Assembly: GCA_963707875.1 (NCBI GenBank)
Contig: CAVPRU010000014.1
Location: 310,001 to 374,000 of the forward strand
Direction: 5' to 3'
Length of the DNA: 64,000 nt
Origin: SZUA-320 sp963707875
GTDB taxonomy: Bacteria; Gemmatimonadota; Gemmatimonadetes; Gemmatimonadales; GWC2-71-9
The position numbers were made by a program, and so were the translations under genes. Positions 17,319-26,135 of the stretch are shown one piece after another. The notes under the pieces were generated by a model. It ran no database searches, was not told the DNA's origin, and saw only the letters and a list, made by a program, of their open reading frames with translations. Position 1 is the first letter of the stretch. Each line of letters opens with the position of its first letter.

Positions 17319-18082
17319 CGCAGGCGCTCCCGCCACCGCCGGGCCGAGGCAAAGGCCCGATCCGCCTGGATCGCCACCCGCCCCGGGGGGGTGCCGGGAT
17401 CGGCCGTCACCAGCAGCAGGGTGTCATCGGTCGGCGGCGCGAGGTGCCAGTACCCGTCGGCGCTTTCGGCAACCAGTCGCTGCCACGCACCGAGTCCGAC
17501 CAGCCGGGCGGCGCGCTCCGCCTCCCGTCGCACTCCCGCCAGCTCCGCCGCCACCGGATCCGACACGTCGCTTCCGGTGACATCGAGCATGAGGCCGGCC
17601 AGCCGCCGCCCCTTCCCGTCGAGCAACAGCGTTCCCGCGACATCGACGGTGGTCAGCGCCTCCGAGGTGGTCGCGGACTGGCGCTGGCCATCCCGGACGC
17701 GTTGCAGGGCGGCGCGCAGGGCCGGATCGGTGGGCGACAGGCCCACGGCGGCCTCGAGGTGGCGCTCCGCCCGGTCCATGTCACCGGCCCGGAACGCCAG
17801 GAACGCCAGCCCCCGCAGGGCACCCAGGTGACCCGGGACCAGTCGCAGGACCCGGGTCCAGGCATCGAACGCCGCGTCTCCCTCGCCCCGGTCGCTCCGG
17901 ACCCGGGCCATCAGGTCGTGCGAATCCGCCAGGTGCGGGTGGCGCTGCACTCCTCCGATGGCGACCGCGAGCGCGGCCTCCAGCTGGCGCCGACGGCGCA
18001 ACGCTTCGCCCAGCCGGAGAAACACCAGACTCTCCGAATTGGCCGCCAGCTCGGCGCTCAGGGCGTGGATGTCGTCGGTCAC
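17315..18082 (-). CDS. TPR protein with C-terminal roadblock-like domain
   Basis: A 255-residue protein. Residues about 5-135 form TPR helices (HPHLADSHDLMARVRSDRG and GHLGALRGLAFLAFR). Residues about 150-250 show a strand/helix order like a roadblock domain (TLLLDGKGRRLAG near the start, TLLLVTADPG near the end). The roadblock assignment is by pattern only. The GTG at 18082 overlaps the upstream DUF4388 gene as GTGA. Confidence 0.7.
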   Translation of the reverse strand: MTDDIHALSAELAANSESLVFLRLGEALRRRRQLEAALAVAIGGVQRHPHLADSHDLMARVRSDRGEGDAAFDAWTRVLRLVPGHLGALRGLAFLAFRAGDMDRAERHLEAAVGLSPTDPALRAALQRVRDGQRQSATTSEALTTVDVAGTLLLDGKGRRLAGLMLDVTGSDVSDPVAAELAGVRREAERAARLVGLGAWQRLVAESADGYWHLAPPTDDTLLLVTADPGTPPGRVAIQADRAFASARRWRERLR

Positions 18083-19224
18083 AGCACTCCTCGCAGCAGG
18101 TCGGCAATTCCCCGGGCCATCTCGGTCATCCGGCTCATGGCGGCCAGGTGACGATCCTCTTCGGCCGGCCGGTCGGGAAGCGCCCGCCATTCCGCCAGGG
18201 CCTGGAGCGCCTCTTCAAACCGGCCCTGGGCCAGCCGGGCCAGTCCGAGCAGGCGCAGGGCCCGGGCCTCGGCCGGGGCCAGCTGAACCGCTTCCCGGAA
18301 GGCCTTTTCGGCTTCGGGGTAGCGGCGTTCCGCCAGCAGGCTGCGACCCAGCAGAAGTGGGCCGATGGGCGAGTGAGGAAAGCCGGCGATCAGCCGATCG
18401 GCGATGGTGCGCGCCGCCGCAGGGTCACCCCGCCGGAGGTGTTCCTCGCCCTGGCTGGCCAGGGTGGTCGGCTCGACGATCTCGACGGCGGCGGCCTGAA
18501 CCGCTGGATCGTGCAGGAGAATAACACCCGCCGAGGCCAGTCCGAAGAGGGTTCGGGCGACGTCGAATTCCGAGGCCACCAGGCTGAGCGCGATGGCCCG
18601 GATGTCGAGGGTTCCTTCGCAGGCCGCCAGAACCCGCCATTCGAACGGGGTGAGGCTCAGGCTGCCGGGCTCCGCGCTCTCGGGCGGGGCCAGCCGGGGA
18701 ACCACTCCCAGGTGGGGGATCTGACCCTGAATCCGTTCCCACTCGTCGATCCGTCGCGCCCCTTCCATCAACAGCGCTTCGGTCGCGATCCGGACGTTCG
18801 TCTCCCGGGGCACTTCCCCGGTCAGCCCTTCCTCGAAGACGAAATACCCCTCGGCCCAGGCGAGCATGGTAAAAACCACCTCTTCCACCTGAAGCCGGAC
18901 CTGCCGCCCCAGTTCCCGACTCGACACCGCTCCGATCGCCACCAGGATCTCACCCAGCCTGCGGCCGTCCCCGTCCAGCTGCATCCGGTTGGCGCGCACC
19001 AGGTCCTCCTCCCGGACCTTCCCGGCCCGGAGCAGCACTTCACCGATCCGATGCGGATTGCTGCGGATCGCGGCGGCGATGACGGCGCCCGACTCGAACC
19101 AGATGGTGCCTTCGTTCTGGCGCAGTTCGGAGGTCACCTGCAACACCCCGGTCTTCCGGCTCAGGTCGAGGAGCTGGAAGACATCGTGGATGCCAAGCTC
19201 ACGAAGCGGCCCCTGGATCGTCAT
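18079..19224 (-). CDS. DUF4388 protein with short TPR tail
   Basis: A 381-residue protein with the DUF4388 N-terminus (GPLRELGIHDVFQLLDLSRKTG; FESGAVIAAAI), the GEILVAIGAVSSRELG middle segment, a winged-helix-like part (about 195-245) and about three TPR helices pairs (260-350). It is a paralogue of the 537-residue protein at 12344-13957 with the same domain order. The two flank the mglA/roadblock/DnaA-like genes. Confidence 0.85.
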   Translation of the reverse strand: MTIQGPLRELGIHDVFQLLDLSRKTGVLQVTSELRQNEGTIWFESGAVIAAAIRSNPHRIGEVLLRAGKVREEDLVRANRMQLDGDGRRLGEILVAIGAVSSRELGRQVRLQVEEVVFTMLAWAEGYFVFEEGLTGEVPRETNVRIATEALLMEGARRIDEWERIQGQIPHLGVVPRLAPPESAEPGSLSLTPFEWRVLAACEGTLDIRAIALSLVASEFDVARTLFGLASAGVILLHDPAVQAAAVEIVEPTTLASQGEEHLRRGDPAAARTIADRLIAGFPHSPIGPLLLGRSLLAERRYPEAEKAFREAVQLAPAEARALRLLGLARLAQGRFEEALQALAEWRALPDRPAEEDRHLAAMSRMTEMARGIADLLRGVL

Positions 19225-19227
19225 CGG

Positions 19228-21903
19228 TCAGCCCGCCGCGGCGGGACTGAAAATGGCCGCCAGGTCCCGGGCGGAGCGGGAGTGCTGTCGGGCCTGGGCC
19301 GCGAGCGGTCCGGTCGGGGCCAGGCCGACGACTCGATCCCAGGCGGCCACCGCCTGGGCGTAGTGACGCTGGCGCGCGAGGGTCACCCCGAGGGCAAACA
19401 GGGCGGGGAGATGGGTGGGGTCGAGACCGAGGGCGCGCTCGAATACCCGCTGGGCCTCCACCGGGCGACGATCGTCCAGCAGGGCCTGCCCCAGGAGCAC
19501 CAGCGCCTCGACCGCCGTGGGTTCGGCCAGCAGGAAGTCCACCAGGACCCGGATGGCCTCTTTCGCGTTGCCACCCCGTCGCAGCAGCCAGGCGAGCGAG
19601 TGGGTGGCCTCGAAGTGGGTTGGAAGCAGCCGGACGGCGGTCCAGTATGCCTCGAGGGCCGGCTCCACCCGGCCCAGGGATTCCTCGATCCGTCCGACCT
19701 CGTACCACCCCTGGACCAGCCCTTCGTCGAGCTGGAGCGCTGAGCGGAAGGCCTCCAGGGCGGTTTCCAGATCGTCCTGTGCCCTGGCAATCGAGCCGAT
19801 GAGCAGCATCAGTGCCGGATCTCCCGGTTGCCGTCGGGTGGCCTCAATGGCATCGAGACGTGCGCCTCCCAGGTCTCCGACCAGTCGGCGGGCGCGGGCC
19901 CGGATCGCGTAGCTCCCCGCGGTGCCGGGCGCAATCGCCACCAGCCGGTCGGCGGCCTGCACCGCGTCCTCGCCCCGGCCCAGCGCCACCAGCGCTTCCG
20001 CTTCACCAACCCGGGCCTCGAGGTGGTTCGGCTGGATGGCCAGCACCTCGCGGAACCGCTCCAGCGCCTCTCCGTGCAGCCCCTGCCGGGCAAACACCTC
20101 TCCGTGGAGCACCGCGCCTTCTACCGCGGCCGCGCCGCGCCGCACCGCGCGTACCGCCTCGGCGGCGGCGGACTCGAGCATCCCCTTGTGGAGATAATCG
20201 CGCGCCAGTGCCAGCGGATCGGCTGGGCCGACCGGCGGGACCGGCAGTTCATCCGGCGCCAGCTCGGCGAAGACCTGGTCCAGCGATCCAGGATCAAACA
20301 CAAACGCCTCGCCCAGGTCGGCCAGCTGCACGTCGGCCGAAAGCACGACCTCGACCGGGATGAGGGATTCTTCGAACTGCAGGTCCACCCCGAGGACATA
20401 CCGCTGGGGGAGGTAATAGGCCTCCAGTTCCAGGGCCCGCTTGGTGGACCGAAGCGCTTCGTCGAATCGGCCCAGATGACTGAGGCAGAACCCCAGGTTG
20501 TAATGGCCCACCGCGAGTGTCTCGTCCGCTTCGACCGCCCGGGCAAACGCATTGAGGGCCTCCTGGTGCTGCTGCAACTCCATCAGCACCAGGCCCACGC
20601 CGTTCCACGCCAGGGCATGATCCGGGTGGCGGCGCAGCACCGCCCGGAACGCGTCGAGGGCGGGCCGGAACTGTCGCCGCTGGGTTCTCAGCAATCCGAG
20701 ATTGAGCCAGGCCGGGACCAGGTCCTCCCGACTCCGGGTCGCGGCCTCGAACGCGCTCGCGGCCGGGGTCGGATCGGGATCGTGGGCCCGGGCCACACCG
20801 AGGTTGTTCCAGGCCAGCGGGTGGGAAGGATCCAGGTCGACCGCCGTGGCCCAGGCCTGCTTGGCTTCGTCCCGTCGACCCGCCAGGTGGAGGCACACCC
20901 CTCGGTCGGTCCACAGCCCCGCATGGCCGGGCTGTTCGGCGATCAGTTGATCGTACAGCTCCAGGGCCGGCAGGAAATCGCGACGGAGCAAGTGCACCTC
21001 GGCGAGTCCCTGGAGGGCGGCCTGGCGATCCTCGCCGCTTTCGAGGGCCAGGCGGTATTCCCGGAGCGCATCGCTCAGGTAGCCCCGCTTCCGGAAGGCA
21101 AGACCGAGGTTGAGGTGGCCCCGGCCGGCGGACGCTTCTTCGGGATGCCGCACGGACGGGATGGGACGGCGCGGAGTCCGACCCCGCTCAATCCGAAGAT
21201 TCGCCTGGGCCATCCCCAGGGCCGGATTGAGCTCCAGAGCACACCTGGTGGCGGTTCGCGCCTCCTCGTGCCGTCCGAGCTCGCCGTAGACGAAACCCAA
21301 CAGGAAATGCGCCTCGGCATTGTTGGGGGTGAGTCGGGCCGCCTCCTCCAGCACCGCAAGGGCGGGTTCGACCAGCCCCTGGTTGTAATGGGCCTGCCCC
21401 AGATGGACCTGGGCCACCGAACTGGCGGGGTCGAGTCGACAGGCCTCTTCGAACCTCGCGGTGGCCGCCACCAGATCCCCCCGCTGGCTCTCGACCAGTC
21501 CGAGCTGGATCAGCGGGGTGGGATCGGTCGGAGTCAGCCGGCGGAGGGTCTCCAGCTGCTCCGCGGCCTGGTCGAGCTGGCCCAGCACGGTGTAGGCCCG
21601 GCCCAGCTCGAGACGGAGGTGGGCCTGCTGGGGCGCCCGGCGAAGCCGCTCGTGGAGGTCGGCGACGAGGCGGTCGAAGTAGCCGGTTTCCTGCTGCACC
21701 AGGTCGAGGTTCTGGCGCGCGATCGACATCCGGGGATCGAGCTCCAGCGCCCGATGGAAGGCGGCAATCGCCTCGGGCAGCAGTCCCCGCTCGTAATAGA
21801 GGACCCCGAGGTTGTTGTGCGCCCCGGGGTCGGAGGGGTCGATGCGGCGGGCCAGCGACCGCAGGGCGGCGAGATCCCGCTCCGGTGGCGCGCCAGCCAG
21901 CAT
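19228..21903 (-). CDS. Very large TPR-repeat protein
   Basis: An 891-residue protein made almost entirely of TPR units, most easily seen in the alternating N-x-LG-x-x-Y and A-hydrophobic-ALELDP motifs. A short, less regular acidic segment lies at about 520-570. There is no signal peptide or membrane helix. It is probably a cytoplasmic scaffold. It starts 4 nt after the cheC stop and so is in the same transcript. Confidence 0.88.
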   Translation of the reverse strand: MLAGAPPERDLAALRSLARRIDPSDPGAHNNLGVLYYERGLLPEAIAAFHRALELDPRMSIARQNLDLVQQETGYFDRLVADLHERLRRAPQQAHLRLELGRAYTVLGQLDQAAEQLETLRRLTPTDPTPLIQLGLVESQRGDLVAATARFEEACRLDPASSVAQVHLGQAHYNQGLVEPALAVLEEAARLTPNNAEAHFLLGFVYGELGRHEEARTATRCALELNPALGMAQANLRIERGRTPRRPIPSVRHPEEASAGRGHLNLGLAFRKRGYLSDALREYRLALESGEDRQAALQGLAEVHLLRRDFLPALELYDQLIAEQPGHAGLWTDRGVCLHLAGRRDEAKQAWATAVDLDPSHPLAWNNLGVARAHDPDPTPAASAFEAATRSREDLVPAWLNLGLLRTQRRQFRPALDAFRAVLRRHPDHALAWNGVGLVLMELQQHQEALNAFARAVEADETLAVGHYNLGFCLSHLGRFDEALRSTKRALELEAYYLPQRYVLGVDLQFEESLIPVEVVLSADVQLADLGEAFVFDPGSLDQVFAELAPDELPVPPVGPADPLALARDYLHKGMLESAAAEAVRAVRRGAAAVEGAVLHGEVFARQGLHGEALERFREVLAIQPNHLEARVGEAEALVALGRGEDAVQAADRLVAIAPGTAGSYAIRARARRLVGDLGGARLDAIEATRRQPGDPALMLLIGSIARAQDDLETALEAFRSALQLDEGLVQGWYEVGRIEESLGRVEPALEAYWTAVRLLPTHFEATHSLAWLLRRGGNAKEAIRVLVDFLLAEPTAVEALVLLGQALLDDRRPVEAQRVFERALGLDPTHLPALFALGVTLARQRHYAQAVAAWDRVVGLAPTGPLAAQARQHSRSARDLAAIFSPAAAG

Positions 21904-21907
21904 CGGC

Positions 21908-22528
21908 TCAGGCGAGGTGGATTGCGTCGAAGATCGCCGTCAGCGAGGCGGAGTCGGGCAACATGAGGAACTCGCCTTGGAGTATCTCCGGGGCCCCCTC
22001 GACGCGAAAGGCGGTGTCCACGCAGAAGACGATGTCCCGATCCCGGTGGAAGGCGAGGTGCACCGAAGTGAGCACCGCCCCGGCAAAGTCGGCCACCAGA
22101 CTTGGCACCGAGGGCACCAGCATCATCCCCATGAAATCACTGAGGGCGGTCAGGTAGGCGGACGTCAGGATGTTCCCGGTTTCCTTGATGGAGGACTCCT
22201 CCATTTCCCCGAGGTCGGTCGTCGTCCCGTCCGGGCGTCGGAGCAGCAGATCGCACAGGGCTCTGGCGGCCCGGATCGGCAGCACCACCGCAGTCCGTCC
22301 GGTCAGATCCCCCATCATGTGCATGACCACCGCCACCACTTCGGTGTCGGCGGGACCGAGCATCTCCGCCACGTCATCCAGCGGGCGGACATTGACCTCG
22401 GGCACATTGATCATGATGACCCGCCCGGTCATCTGGGAGAGCGCGGTCGCGGCATGTCCGGCGCCGATATTGGCGACTTCCCGGAGCGCGTCCCGTTCGA
22501 CATCGCTGAGTTGCCTGACGTCCGTCAT
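21908..22528 (-). CDS. cheC: Chemotaxis phosphatase CheC
   Basis: CheC dephosphorylates CheY-P. The 206-residue product carries both copies of the CheC active-site signature D/S-x3-E-x2-N-x22-P: D13/E17/N20/P43 and S112/E116/N119/P142. Both centres therefore look functional. The ATG overlaps the cheA stop as ATGA. CheD, its usual partner, is encoded in the same locus. Confidence 0.93.
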   Translation of the reverse strand: MTDVRQLSDVERDALREVANIGAGHAATALSQMTGRVIMINVPEVNVRPLDDVAEMLGPADTEVVAVVMHMMGDLTGRTAVVLPIRAARALCDLLLRRPDGTTTDLGEMEESSIKETGNILTSAYLTALSDFMGMMLVPSVPSLVADFAGAVLTSVHLAFHRDRDIVFCVDTAFRVEGAPEILQGEFLMLPDSASLTAIFDAIHLA

Positions 22529-24315
22529 CGTACTCCCCCCTGAACCAGGGCCGTCGGGTCGAGAACCAACGCCGGCTGCCCATCGGCTAATATGGTGGCC
22601 CCACTGATCCAGGCCGGCATGCCCCTGGGGGCGTGGAGCGGTCCGACCACGATGTCATCCTGACCCAGCAATGTATCCACAGCCAGGGCACTTCGGCGCC
22701 CGCCGACGTCCAGAACGACGCCCGGCCGCCAACCACCCGTCCCTTCCGTGACGCCCAGGTCCACCAACGGGACGTCTCCTCCCTGGTAGGCCAGCACCTG
22801 CCGGCCGTTCCCCAGCGGGATCCGAACCGTTTCGGCCACCGCACCGAGCGGCAGGGCGTAGCGCCGGTCGGCAACCCGGATCAGCAGGGCCGGGATGATC
22901 GCCACCGAGAGGGGAATCCGCATGGTGAACATCGTCCCGCGCCCGGGGACCGTGGTAATCCCGGTGACGCCACCCATCCGCCGGGCCCAGTGCACCACGG
23001 CATCAATCCCCACCCCTCGCCCCGACACGGCGGTCACCCGCCGGGCGGTACTGAATCCCGGGGTGGCCAGGATGTCGAGCAGGCCCTCGCCGTCCTCCGG
23101 GACGTCTGCGCCAGCCCGGGCCCGCACGGCGGCCTCATCCACCCCCCGCCCATCGTCGCGAACTTCGATGATCACCGCGTCCCGATCCCGGCGCGCGCTC
23201 AGGCTGATCACCCCTTCGGCCGGCTTGCCGAGGGCCTCCCGCTGGGCCACGCCCTCGATCCCGTGGTCGACCGCGTTGCGCAGCAGGTGGAGCAGCGGAT
23301 CGGCCAGCTCATCGAGAATCGCCCGATCCAGCTCGATGTGATGCCCCGAAATCTCCAGCCGGACCGCCTTGTCCAACTGGCGGGCCAGGTCCCGCACCGG
23401 GCGGGTGAACCGCTCGAACACCTCGCCCAGCGGGGCCATCCGGGCGGTCAGCACCGCCGCCTGCAGTTCGTCCACCAGTCGCCCGGTGGTGTGGCTGAGA
23501 TGCTCGAGCTCCACGTCCCGCCGGGCGGTGGCCAGCGCGGCCAGCCGGTTCCGGGCAACGGTCAACTCACCCCCGAGCGACACCAGCCGATCGAGCCGTT
23601 CGGGATCCACCCGGACCTGGCGTCGCCGTTCCACCGGTGTCGCCACGCCTTCCACCCGCACCTCGGTGACCTCGCCCGCCGCCGACAGCACCCGATGGAT
23701 TTCGTCGAAGGTGGCGGTCCCCTGGAACCGGCAGGAAAAGCGGCCGGTGAACCCCTCCCCGGTCCATTCCTGAAGCGGGGGCACCAGGTCCTCCACCTCG
23801 CCGAGCTCCTGCAGCCGGCGAAGCACCACCGCGGCCCGCGCCATCGGCATGTTGACCCCGTCGCGGAGTCGGACCCGCACGGTCCGGCTCCCCGGCCCGG
23901 GTGCCGGGGTCGGGTCAGTCCAAGCCGGCGCCGACAGTTCAGCGGTGCCCCGGGCCAGGTCCGCCAGGAGCGGGCCGGCCTCCAGGCGCGCGTCCTCCCC
24001 TGCCCCCGCCAGGCCGACCCCCTGCTCCAGCACGTCCACCGCTCGAAAGCCGAGATCGACCAGCTGGGGCGACGGCGGTCGCCCGGTCTCCCGCAGCGAG
24101 GCCAGGAGCTGCTCGAACGCGTGCGCCACCGCGGTCAACCGCTCGAACCCCATCGTCGCGGCCATCCCCTTCAGGGTATGGACCGACCGAAAGAGCCCCC
24201 GGAGGGGCTCTTGCGCCGTGGGCTCCCGCTCCCAGGCCAGCAGCTGCTCATTGCACTGCTGCAGGTGTTCCCGGGATTCGGTGGTAAAGAGCGCCAGGTA
24301 CTTCTCGGGCTGCAC
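22525..24315 (-). CDS. cheA: Chemotaxis histidine kinase CheA
   Basis: A 596-residue CheA. The P1/Hpt domain has phospho-accepting H46 (RSVHTLKGMAATMGF). A P2-like alpha/beta region covers about 145-225. The P3 dimerisation helices contain RLVSLGGELTVARNRL. The P4 ATPase has the N-box HLLRNAVDHGIEG, and G-boxes DDGRGVDE and GRGVGIDAV. The P5 domain is CheW-like. All catalytic elements are intact. cheY is immediately upstream and cheC downstream. Confidence 0.97.
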   Translation of the reverse strand: MQPEKYLALFTTESREHLQQCNEQLLAWEREPTAQEPLRGLFRSVHTLKGMAATMGFERLTAVAHAFEQLLASLRETGRPPSPQLVDLGFRAVDVLEQGVGLAGAGEDARLEAGPLLADLARGTAELSAPAWTDPTPAPGPGSRTVRVRLRDGVNMPMARAAVVLRRLQELGEVEDLVPPLQEWTGEGFTGRFSCRFQGTATFDEIHRVLSAAGEVTEVRVEGVATPVERRRQVRVDPERLDRLVSLGGELTVARNRLAALATARRDVELEHLSHTTGRLVDELQAAVLTARMAPLGEVFERFTRPVRDLARQLDKAVRLEISGHHIELDRAILDELADPLLHLLRNAVDHGIEGVAQREALGKPAEGVISLSARRDRDAVIIEVRDDGRGVDEAAVRARAGADVPEDGEGLLDILATPGFSTARRVTAVSGRGVGIDAVVHWARRMGGVTGITTVPGRGTMFTMRIPLSVAIIPALLIRVADRRYALPLGAVAETVRIPLGNGRQVLAYQGGDVPLVDLGVTEGTGGWRPGVVLDVGGRRSALAVDTLLGQDDIVVGPLHAPRGMPAWISGATILADGQPALVLDPTALVQGGVR

Positions 24316-24322
24316 CGACCGA

Positions 24323-24685
24323 TTACCCCATCAGCCGCTGCACCGCTTCCAGCACCCGGGAGGGCTGAAACGGCTTCACCACGAAGTCCTTGGCGCCGGC
24401 CTGGATCGCTTCGACCACCAACGCCTGCTGCCCCATCGCGCTGCACATGAGGATCCTGGCGTCGGGATCCTCCTTGCAGATCTCCCGGACCGCCTCGATC
24501 CCGCTCATGTCCGGCATCACGATATCCATGGTGACCAGCTCCGGCTTCAACTCCCGGTACTTCTGGACCGCCTGGGCACCGCTCTCCGCTTCGCCCACAA
24601 TCTGGTAGCCGGCCTGGCTGAGGATATCCGAGATCATGGTCCGCATGAAGATCGCATCATCGCACACGAGCACAGTATGACCCAC
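24323..24685 (-). CDS. cheY: Single-domain response regulator CheY
   Basis: A 120-residue receiver domain with D9/D10, phospho-acceptor D54 (VTMDIVMPDMSG), S82 at the conserved Thr/Ser position (CSAMGQQ) and K104 (VVKPF). The start is GTG at 24685, chosen because a strong AGGAGGG lies 7 nt before it. No output domain is present, so its target is a protein partner. In this locus the MglA/roadblock/TPR proteins are possible targets. Confidence 0.95.
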   Translation of the reverse strand: MGHTVLVCDDAIFMRTMISDILSQAGYQIVGEAESGAQAVQKYRELKPELVTMDIVMPDMSGIEAVREICKEDPDARILMCSAMGQQALVVEAIQAGAKDFVVKPFQPSRVLEAVQRLMG

Positions 24686-24714
24686 GGCGTTTCCCTCCTG
24701 AGAAATTTCGACGG

Positions 24715-25131
24715 TCAGCGCTCGAACAGCGGCGCCAGCAACAGATCAGGGTCCAGCAGCCGGGCACGGTCCCCCGGTCCGACCTTGATGGTCCACGCTT
24801 CCCCGGAATCTGTCCTGTCCGGGGCCGGATCGCGAACCGTGACGAGGTCCTCCACCCGGTCGATGGTCAGCCCCACGAGCTGACCGTTCAGATCCAGCAG
24901 GACCAGTTCGGGCCCGGGCTCGGTAGCGGGCTGACCGATCAGCCGGCGTCCGTCCACCACCGTGACCATGCGGCCACGGATGTTGGCGACGCCCCACACC
25001 GCCGGCTCCCCACAGGGGATGGGGGTAATGGCCGGGCACGGCAGGACTTCACGAATCCGGTTGGTCGGGGCAGCGCAGCGAACCGTGCCGGCCCACCAGG
25101 TGAGCAACCGGAGAGAGGGGGCCTCAGGCAT
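24715..25131 (-). CDS. cheW: CheW-like adaptor
   Basis: A 138-residue CheW-domain protein (NRIREVLPCP; GVANIRGRMVTVVDGRRLIG; LVLLDLNGQLVGLTIDRV). CheW couples CheA to receptors. It is the first gene of the chemosensory set, and its ATG overlaps the rluD 3' end by 8 nt. It is more divergent than the other che genes, but the CheW core motifs are clear. Confidence 0.85.
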   Translation of the reverse strand: MPEAPSLRLLTWWAGTVRCAAPTNRIREVLPCPAITPIPCGEPAVWGVANIRGRMVTVVDGRRLIGQPATEPGPELVLLDLNGQLVGLTIDRVEDLVTVRDPAPDRTDSGEAWTIKVGPGDRARLLDPDLLLAPLFER

Positions 25132-26128
25132 CGGAATCCTGAAAGAAATCTAGGCAGGCGAGGGGATCCGAGCCAGCAAGCCGCTCCGGATGCGCCGCGG
25201 CCTCCAGGGCCGGCCGCAGGTCCGCCGGCCAGTCGCTCCGGAACCGGACCACCTCACCCGACACCGGGTGCCGGAAGGCGAGTTCCGCGGCGTGGAGCGC
25301 CTGCCGCGGGGTGGCCCGCTCCAGCTGATCGGCCTGGAGCCGGGCCGCGCCACTGATCCGCCGGCTGCCACCACCGTGATAGACCGGGTCGCCGACGATG
25401 GGGTGACCGACGTGGGCCAGATGGACCCGGATCTGGTGGGTTCGCCCGGTATCCAGGTCAATCCGGACCAGATCCGCCACGCCGTACCGGGCCACGACTC
25501 GAACCGTGGTCCGCGCCGCTCGGCCATCGGGTCGCACCGTCATCCGCTTGCGATCCGCCGCATGGCGGCCGATCGGAGCCTCGATCACGACGGGGCTCTC
25601 ATCGAAGTGCCCCCACGCGAGCGCGGCGTATCGCCGCCGGACCCGCCGCGCTGCGATGGCGCGGGAGAGCTTCCGATGGGCCGCCTCGGTCCGGGCCACC
25701 ACCATCAGGCCCGAGGTGTCCCGGTCGAGGCGATGCACGATCCCCGGTCGCCCCTCGGGCCCGCCACCCAGTGAGGTGCCTCGGGCCGCGAGGGCATTGA
25801 CCAGGGTATCGTCCCAGTGGCCCGGGGCCGGATGGACGACCAGTCCCGCCGGCTTGTCGATCACCAGGAGATGCTCGTCCTCGAAGACCACCGTCAACGG
25901 GATGTCATGGGGTCGGAAGGCCCGGGCCGCGGCCGCGTCGGGCAGGTTGATCGTCACCACCTCGCCCCGGGCGAGGATCCGGGAGGTGCGGACGGGTTGC
26001 CCTTCGATTTCCACCGCGCGGTCGGCCACCAGCCGGGCCGCCTGGGTGCGGGACAGGGAGAGTTGATCCGCCAGGAACCGGTCGAGGCGTTCGGTCGACT
26101 CGGCCAGCACGGACAGCGTTACCAGCAC
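25124..26128 (-). CDS. rluD: 23S rRNA pseudouridine synthase, RluD family
   Basis: A 334-residue protein with an N-terminal S4 RNA-binding domain (RLDRFLADQLSLSRTQAARLV) and an RluA-type catalytic domain with the active-site motif HRLDRDTSGLMV. GRTHQIRVHL follows. The RluA/RluC/RluD family makes pseudouridines in 23S rRNA; RluD is the best fit by length and neighbours (lspA-rluD is a common pair), but RluC cannot be excluded. The start is GTG at 26128, eight nt after the lspA stop region. Confidence 0.9.
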   Translation of the reverse strand: MLVTLSVLAESTERLDRFLADQLSLSRTQAARLVADRAVEIEGQPVRTSRILARGEVVTINLPDAAAARAFRPHDIPLTVVFEDEHLLVIDKPAGLVVHPAPGHWDDTLVNALAARGTSLGGGPEGRPGIVHRLDRDTSGLMVVARTEAAHRKLSRAIAARRVRRRYAALAWGHFDESPVVIEAPIGRHAADRKRMTVRPDGRAARTTVRVVARYGVADLVRIDLDTGRTHQIRVHLAHVGHPIVGDPVYHGGGSRRISGAARLQADQLERATPRQALHAAELAFRHPVSGEVVRFRSDWPADLRPALEAAAHPERLAGSDPLACLDFFQDSDA

Positions 26129-26135
26129 GGTGGCG

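Noticed and set aside
19828..21966. Plus-strand open frame of about 712 codons
   Set aside because: Antisense to the 891-residue TPR gene. Codon bias and repeats come from the real gene on the other strand.
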